A DNA stretch of 64,000 nucleotides from Ochrobactrum sp. RH2CCR150 (lineage in GTDB: Bacteria; Pseudomonadota; Alphaproteobacteria; Rhizobiales; Rhizobiaceae), in contig JACGXE010000002.1 of the NCBI GenBank assembly GCA_014138095.1, positions 434,001 through 498,000 of the forward strand, given 5' to 3'. Position 1 is the stretch's first letter; every line of letters starts with the position of its first letter. The notes beneath the pieces were generated by a model. That model did no database searches and was not told where the DNA came from. It worked only from the letters and a program-made list of their open reading frames with translations. Below are positions 61,731 to 64,000 of the stretch, one piece after another. The translations under genes were made by a program, and so were the position numbers.

Positions 61731-62639
61731 TCAGGCTTCGCCGCCCATGCAGTTGTCACGCAGATGGCTGGCGAATAACTGGAATTCGTTGCGCCGGGCC
61801 GCATTTGCCCGCCACGCCAGAACCAGCGAGCGATAATTGTTCTTGCCTTCATAGGGCACGATGCTGAGATCGGTGCCGCGCGCCACATTGGCCTTGACCG
61901 CCAGCTCCGGTAACAGCGTGACGCCCATGCCGAACTGTACGAGCTGAACCAGCGTCATGATGCTGGTCGCGTGCACGTCGCCGCCGCTTTGCGCAGGCTT
62001 TGAGCCGATGGCCGCCATCACATGTTCACGCAGGCAATGGCCGCTTTCCAGCAGCAGAAACGGTTCGTCCAGCACGTCGTCGGCATCGACGTGATCCCGG
62101 TTGGCGAGTGCATGATCGCGACGCACGGCAAGGAAAAACGGATCATGCCCGATTTCCGCCATTTCGAATTCGTCGAGATCATAGGGGTGCGCCACGAGCG
62201 CGACATCCAGCGTGCCGGAGCGCAGGCTTTCCAGCAGGCTGCGCGTCAGCCCTTCGCGAACTGTCAGTTGCAGCTCGGGAAAGGCTTTGGCCGTCGCAGG
62301 CAGAACTTTCGGCAGGAAGAAGGGCGCGACAGAGGGAATGACGCCCAGCCGCAGGCGCGTGGTCAGCGGACGCTCGGCCTGTCGCGCATGTTCGGGCAGT
62401 TCTTCGATGCGCGCAACAATATCACGGGCGCGAGCCAGAAAATCCTCTCCGGCAGGCAATAGCTGCATGCGTCGGCCCGTACGGTCGATCAATGTGACGC
62501 CCAGTTCTGCTTCCAGCGCCTGAATAGCCGCGCTTAATGTCGACTGGGTTACGCCAACGGCATCAGCGGCGCGCGAAAAGGAGCCTGCCTGTACGAGCGA
62601 GAGAAAATAGTGGAGTTGGCGGACGCTGATATTGAGCAT
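61731..62639 (-). CDS. oxyR: OxyR-type LysR regulator
   Basis: 302 residues. HTH_1 N-terminus (RQLHYFLSLVQAGSFSRAAD, AVGVTQSTLSAAIQALEAEL) and LysR substrate domain. The redox motif LLESGHCLREHV places the peroxidatic Cys at 202, but the second Cys expected about nine residues later (C208 in E. coli) is absent (residues 203-215 read LREHVMAAIGSKP). It is divergent from ahpC, the classic OxyR target. Confidence 0.88.
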   Translation of the reverse strand: MLNISVRQLHYFLSLVQAGSFSRAADAVGVTQSTLSAAIQALEAELGVTLIDRTGRRMQLLPAGEDFLARARDIVARIEELPEHARQAERPLTTRLRLGVIPSVAPFFLPKVLPATAKAFPELQLTVREGLTRSLLESLRSGTLDVALVAHPYDLDEFEMAEIGHDPFFLAVRRDHALANRDHVDADDVLDEPFLLLESGHCLREHVMAAIGSKPAQSGGDVHATSIMTLVQLVQFGMGVTLLPELAVKANVARGTDLSIVPYEGKNNYRSLVLAWRANAARRNEFQLFASHLRDNCMGGEA

Positions 62640-62653
62640 GAAATGAAGGGCTT

Positions 62654-62716
62654 ATCGTTATAATCGATATGAACAATCGCTTTAATCGCTTTGACCGATA
62701 GGAGCAAGCCGACTAT
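62654..62716. promoter_or_regulatory. OxyR-type binding elements in the oxyR-ahpC gap
   Basis: ATCG-N7-CGAT (62654-62668) and ATAG-N11-CTAT (62698-62716) are two inverted repeats with LysR-type spacing between the divergent genes. The second resembles the ATAG...CTAT arms of OxyR sites. Confidence 0.5.
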
Positions 62717-62792
62717 AGATGACTCGCAAGCAGAAAGTTCTGAAAATTCTGAACTTTCTGAATATCTATAGAATTTACAGGCAGGTGTTAAG

Positions 62793-63347
62793 ATGCTCGG
62801 TATTGGCGATAAGCTTCCCTCTTTCAAGGTCACCGGCGTAAAGCCCGGCTTCAACCATCACGAAGAAAACGGTGTTTCGGCATTCGAAGAGCTGACGGAA
62901 ACGAGCTTCGAAGGCAAGTGGAAGGTTATCTTCTTCTACCCGAAGGATTTCACCTTCGTCTGCCCGACCGAAATCGCAGAATTTGCCCGTCTGGCTTCGG
63001 ATTTCGAAGACCGTGACGCTGTTGTTCTCGGCGGTTCTACCGACAATGAATTCGTGAAGCTGGCATGGCGTCGCGACCACAAGGATCTCGACAAGCTGCC
63101 GATCTGGTCGTTTGCAGACACCAATGGTTCGCTGGTTGACGGCCTCGGCGTTCGTTCGCCAGATGGCGTTGCCTACCGCTACACCTTCGTTGTTGATCCG
63201 GACAACACGATTCAGCACGTTTACGCAACCAACCTCAATGTTGGGCGCGCTCCGAAGGACACGCTGCGCGTTCTCGATGCTCTGCAGACCGACGAACTGT
63301 GCCCTTGCAACCGCGAAGTCGGTGGCGACACGCTGAAGGCAGCCTGA
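62793..63347 (+). CDS. ahpC: Peroxiredoxin AhpC (1-Cys/2-Cys AhpC-TSA)
   Basis: 184 residues. Peroxidatic Cys in KDFTFVCPTEIAEFARL; C-terminal CPCNREVGGDT carries the resolving cysteines. GDKLPSFKVTGVKPGF is the N-terminal pattern of actinobacterial/alphaproteobacterial AhpC paired with AhpD rather than AhpF. It reduces peroxides. A hairpin lies between it and ahpD. Confidence 0.95.
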   Translation: MLGIGDKLPSFKVTGVKPGFNHHEENGVSAFEELTETSFEGKWKVIFFYPKDFTFVCPTEIAEFARLASDFEDRDAVVLGGSTDNEFVKLAWRRDHKDLDKLPIWSFADTNGSLVDGLGVRSPDGVAYRYTFVVDPDNTIQHVYATNLNVGRAPKDTLRVLDALQTDELCPCNREVGGDTLKAA

Positions 63348-63368
63348 TCTGCCTCGCACAACCAATCA

Positions 63369-63396
63369 AAAGGCGGGTTAAGGCCCGCCTTTCTTT
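63369..63396 (+). terminator. Hairpin between ahpC and ahpD
   Basis: AAAGGCGGG (63369-63377), TTAAGG, CCCGCCTTT (63384-63392) and CTTTT form a rho-independent terminator. Read-through or a second promoter must supply ahpD. Confidence 0.85.
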
Positions 63397-63425
63397 TATC
63401 CAGCAATAAGCACTAAGAGGGTTCC

Positions 63426-63953
63426 ATGTCGATTGACGATCTGAAGTCAAAAATCCCGGATTTCGCCAAGGATGTCCGCCTCAACCTGTCGTCCATGGCC
63501 AGCGACGAAACGCTGACCCCGCAGCAGAAATACGGTCTGTTCGTGGCTTGCGGCATCGCTTCGCGCAATGCCGAGGTGCGCAAGGCGCTGACCGCCGAGG
63601 CTGTTGGCAAGGTTGACGCATCGGTGGTTCAGGCTGCAAAGTCGGCTGCGTCCATTATGGGCATGAACAATGTCTATTACCGCTTCGTGCATCTGGCCTC
63701 CAACAAGGATTACCGCACACTGCCAGCCAAGCTGCGCATGAATGTGATCGGCAATCCGGGCGTGGACAAGGTCGATTTCGAACTCTGGTCGCTTGCCGTG
63801 TCGGCGATCAACGGTTGCGGCATGTGCATTGACGCGCATGAAGATGTGCTGCGCAAGGCCAATGTGACGACGGAAGTCATTCAGACGGCTGCACGTTTTG
63901 CGTCGATCATCCAGTCGGTCGCAATCGCTCTGGAAGCTGCCGACGTCGAATAA
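63426..63953 (+). CDS. ahpD: Alkyl hydroperoxide reductase AhpD
   Basis: 175 residues with the AhpD-fold redox site [18 protein letters not shown] (CxxC then His). AhpD reduces AhpC using electrons from lipoylated E2 and lipoamide dehydrogenase. Pairs with ahpC 78 bp upstream. Note a second, shorter AhpD-like gene at 8386. Confidence 0.94.
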   Translation: MSIDDLKSKIPDFAKDVRLNLSSMASDETLTPQQKYGLFVACGIASRNAEVRKALTAEAVGKVDASVVQAAKSAASIMGMNNVYYRFVHLASNKDYRTLPAKLRMNVIGNPGVDKVDFELWSLAVSAINGCGMCIDAHEDVLRKANVTTEVIQTAARFASIIQSVAIALEAADVE

Positions 63954-63974
63954 GGTTTCGGCATCGAACAACAA

Positions 63975-64000
63975 AAAGCCCGCGTGGAGCGATCCACGCG
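63975..64000 (+). terminator. Terminator of ahpD (cut by the window edge)
   Basis: AAAAAGCC then CGCGTGGA, GCGA and TCCACGCG. The right arm and the T-run lie beyond the edge. Confidence 0.7.

Noticed and set aside
1..64000. CRISPR arrays, insertion sequences, integrase/attachment sites, rRNA or tRNA genes
   Set aside because: No regularly spaced repeats, transposase or integrase motifs, or structural RNA signatures were seen on reading both strands; small divergent elements could be missed without a search.

Overview
The window looks like a chromosomal stretch of a Brucellaceae member (Brucella/Ochrobactrum type) in the Hyphomicrobiales. Evidence: a tandem glycine riboswitch in front of gcvTHP, divergent putR-putA, an efeUOB iron-uptake operon behind an Irr/ICE-like palindrome, an RpiR-controlled iolCDEB/iolG locus, oxyR-ahpC-ahpD, and small RNAs with CCUCCUCCC loops of the alphaproteobacterial 'cuckoo' type. 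This is judged from the sequence alone; no database was searched. No rRNA, tRNA, insertion sequence, phage or CRISPR array was seen. The window is mostly catabolic and stress-response operons.

Layout. 1-150: 3' end of an unrecognised gene. 159-11845: a sugar-type catabolic cluster (SorC-family regulator, CUT2-type ABC transporter, acetoin-dehydrogenase-like E1alpha/E1beta/E2, AhpD-like protein, FGGY kinase, two short-chain dehydrogenases). 11936-15924: a cell-surface polysaccharide island (RgpF-like protein and two methyltransferase genes, one with two methyltransferase domains). 16226-17662: two small genes and a decayed aldehyde dehydrogenase. 17838-25291: Fe-alcohol dehydrogenase, aldehyde dehydrogenase, glutamine-synthetase-like ligase, APC permease, N-formylglutamate-amidohydrolase-like enzyme and an RpiR regulator, which together fit degradation of an amine through gamma-glutamyl intermediates. 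26329-34949: a RutR-like regulator, NitT/TauT-type ABC transporter, FAD oxidase, cytosine-deaminase-like amidohydrolase and creatininase-family hydrolase, facing a flavoprotein reductase and a RidA protein across a RutR-type operator. 35039-36262: MFS exporter. 36292-36661: a 48-residue DUF1127 protein followed by three anti-Shine-Dalgarno hairpins. 37084-41616: glycine riboswitch and gcvTHP. 41776-42153: a small secreted cysteine-rich peptide and a second, free-standing anti-SD sRNA. 42685-47009: efeU-efeO-efeB plus an extra imelysin/EfeM-type protein. 47066-51405: putR/putA. 51536-52788: an inositol-monophosphatase-family gene and an orphan gene. 52882-60598: iolB-E-D-C, the RpiR regulator and an inositol dehydrogenase. 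60648-61724: DUF1612/HTH protein. 61731-63953: oxyR, ahpC, ahpD.

How the parts work together. Most blocks are self-contained uptake, catabolism and regulation modules in which the regulator has a visible palindrome nearby. The least familiar are the first cluster, where a thiamine-diphosphate acyloin-cleaving complex is built into a sugar-kinase operon, the gamma-glutamyl cluster, the RutR-controlled cluster, and the paired DUF1127/anti-SD RNA loci.
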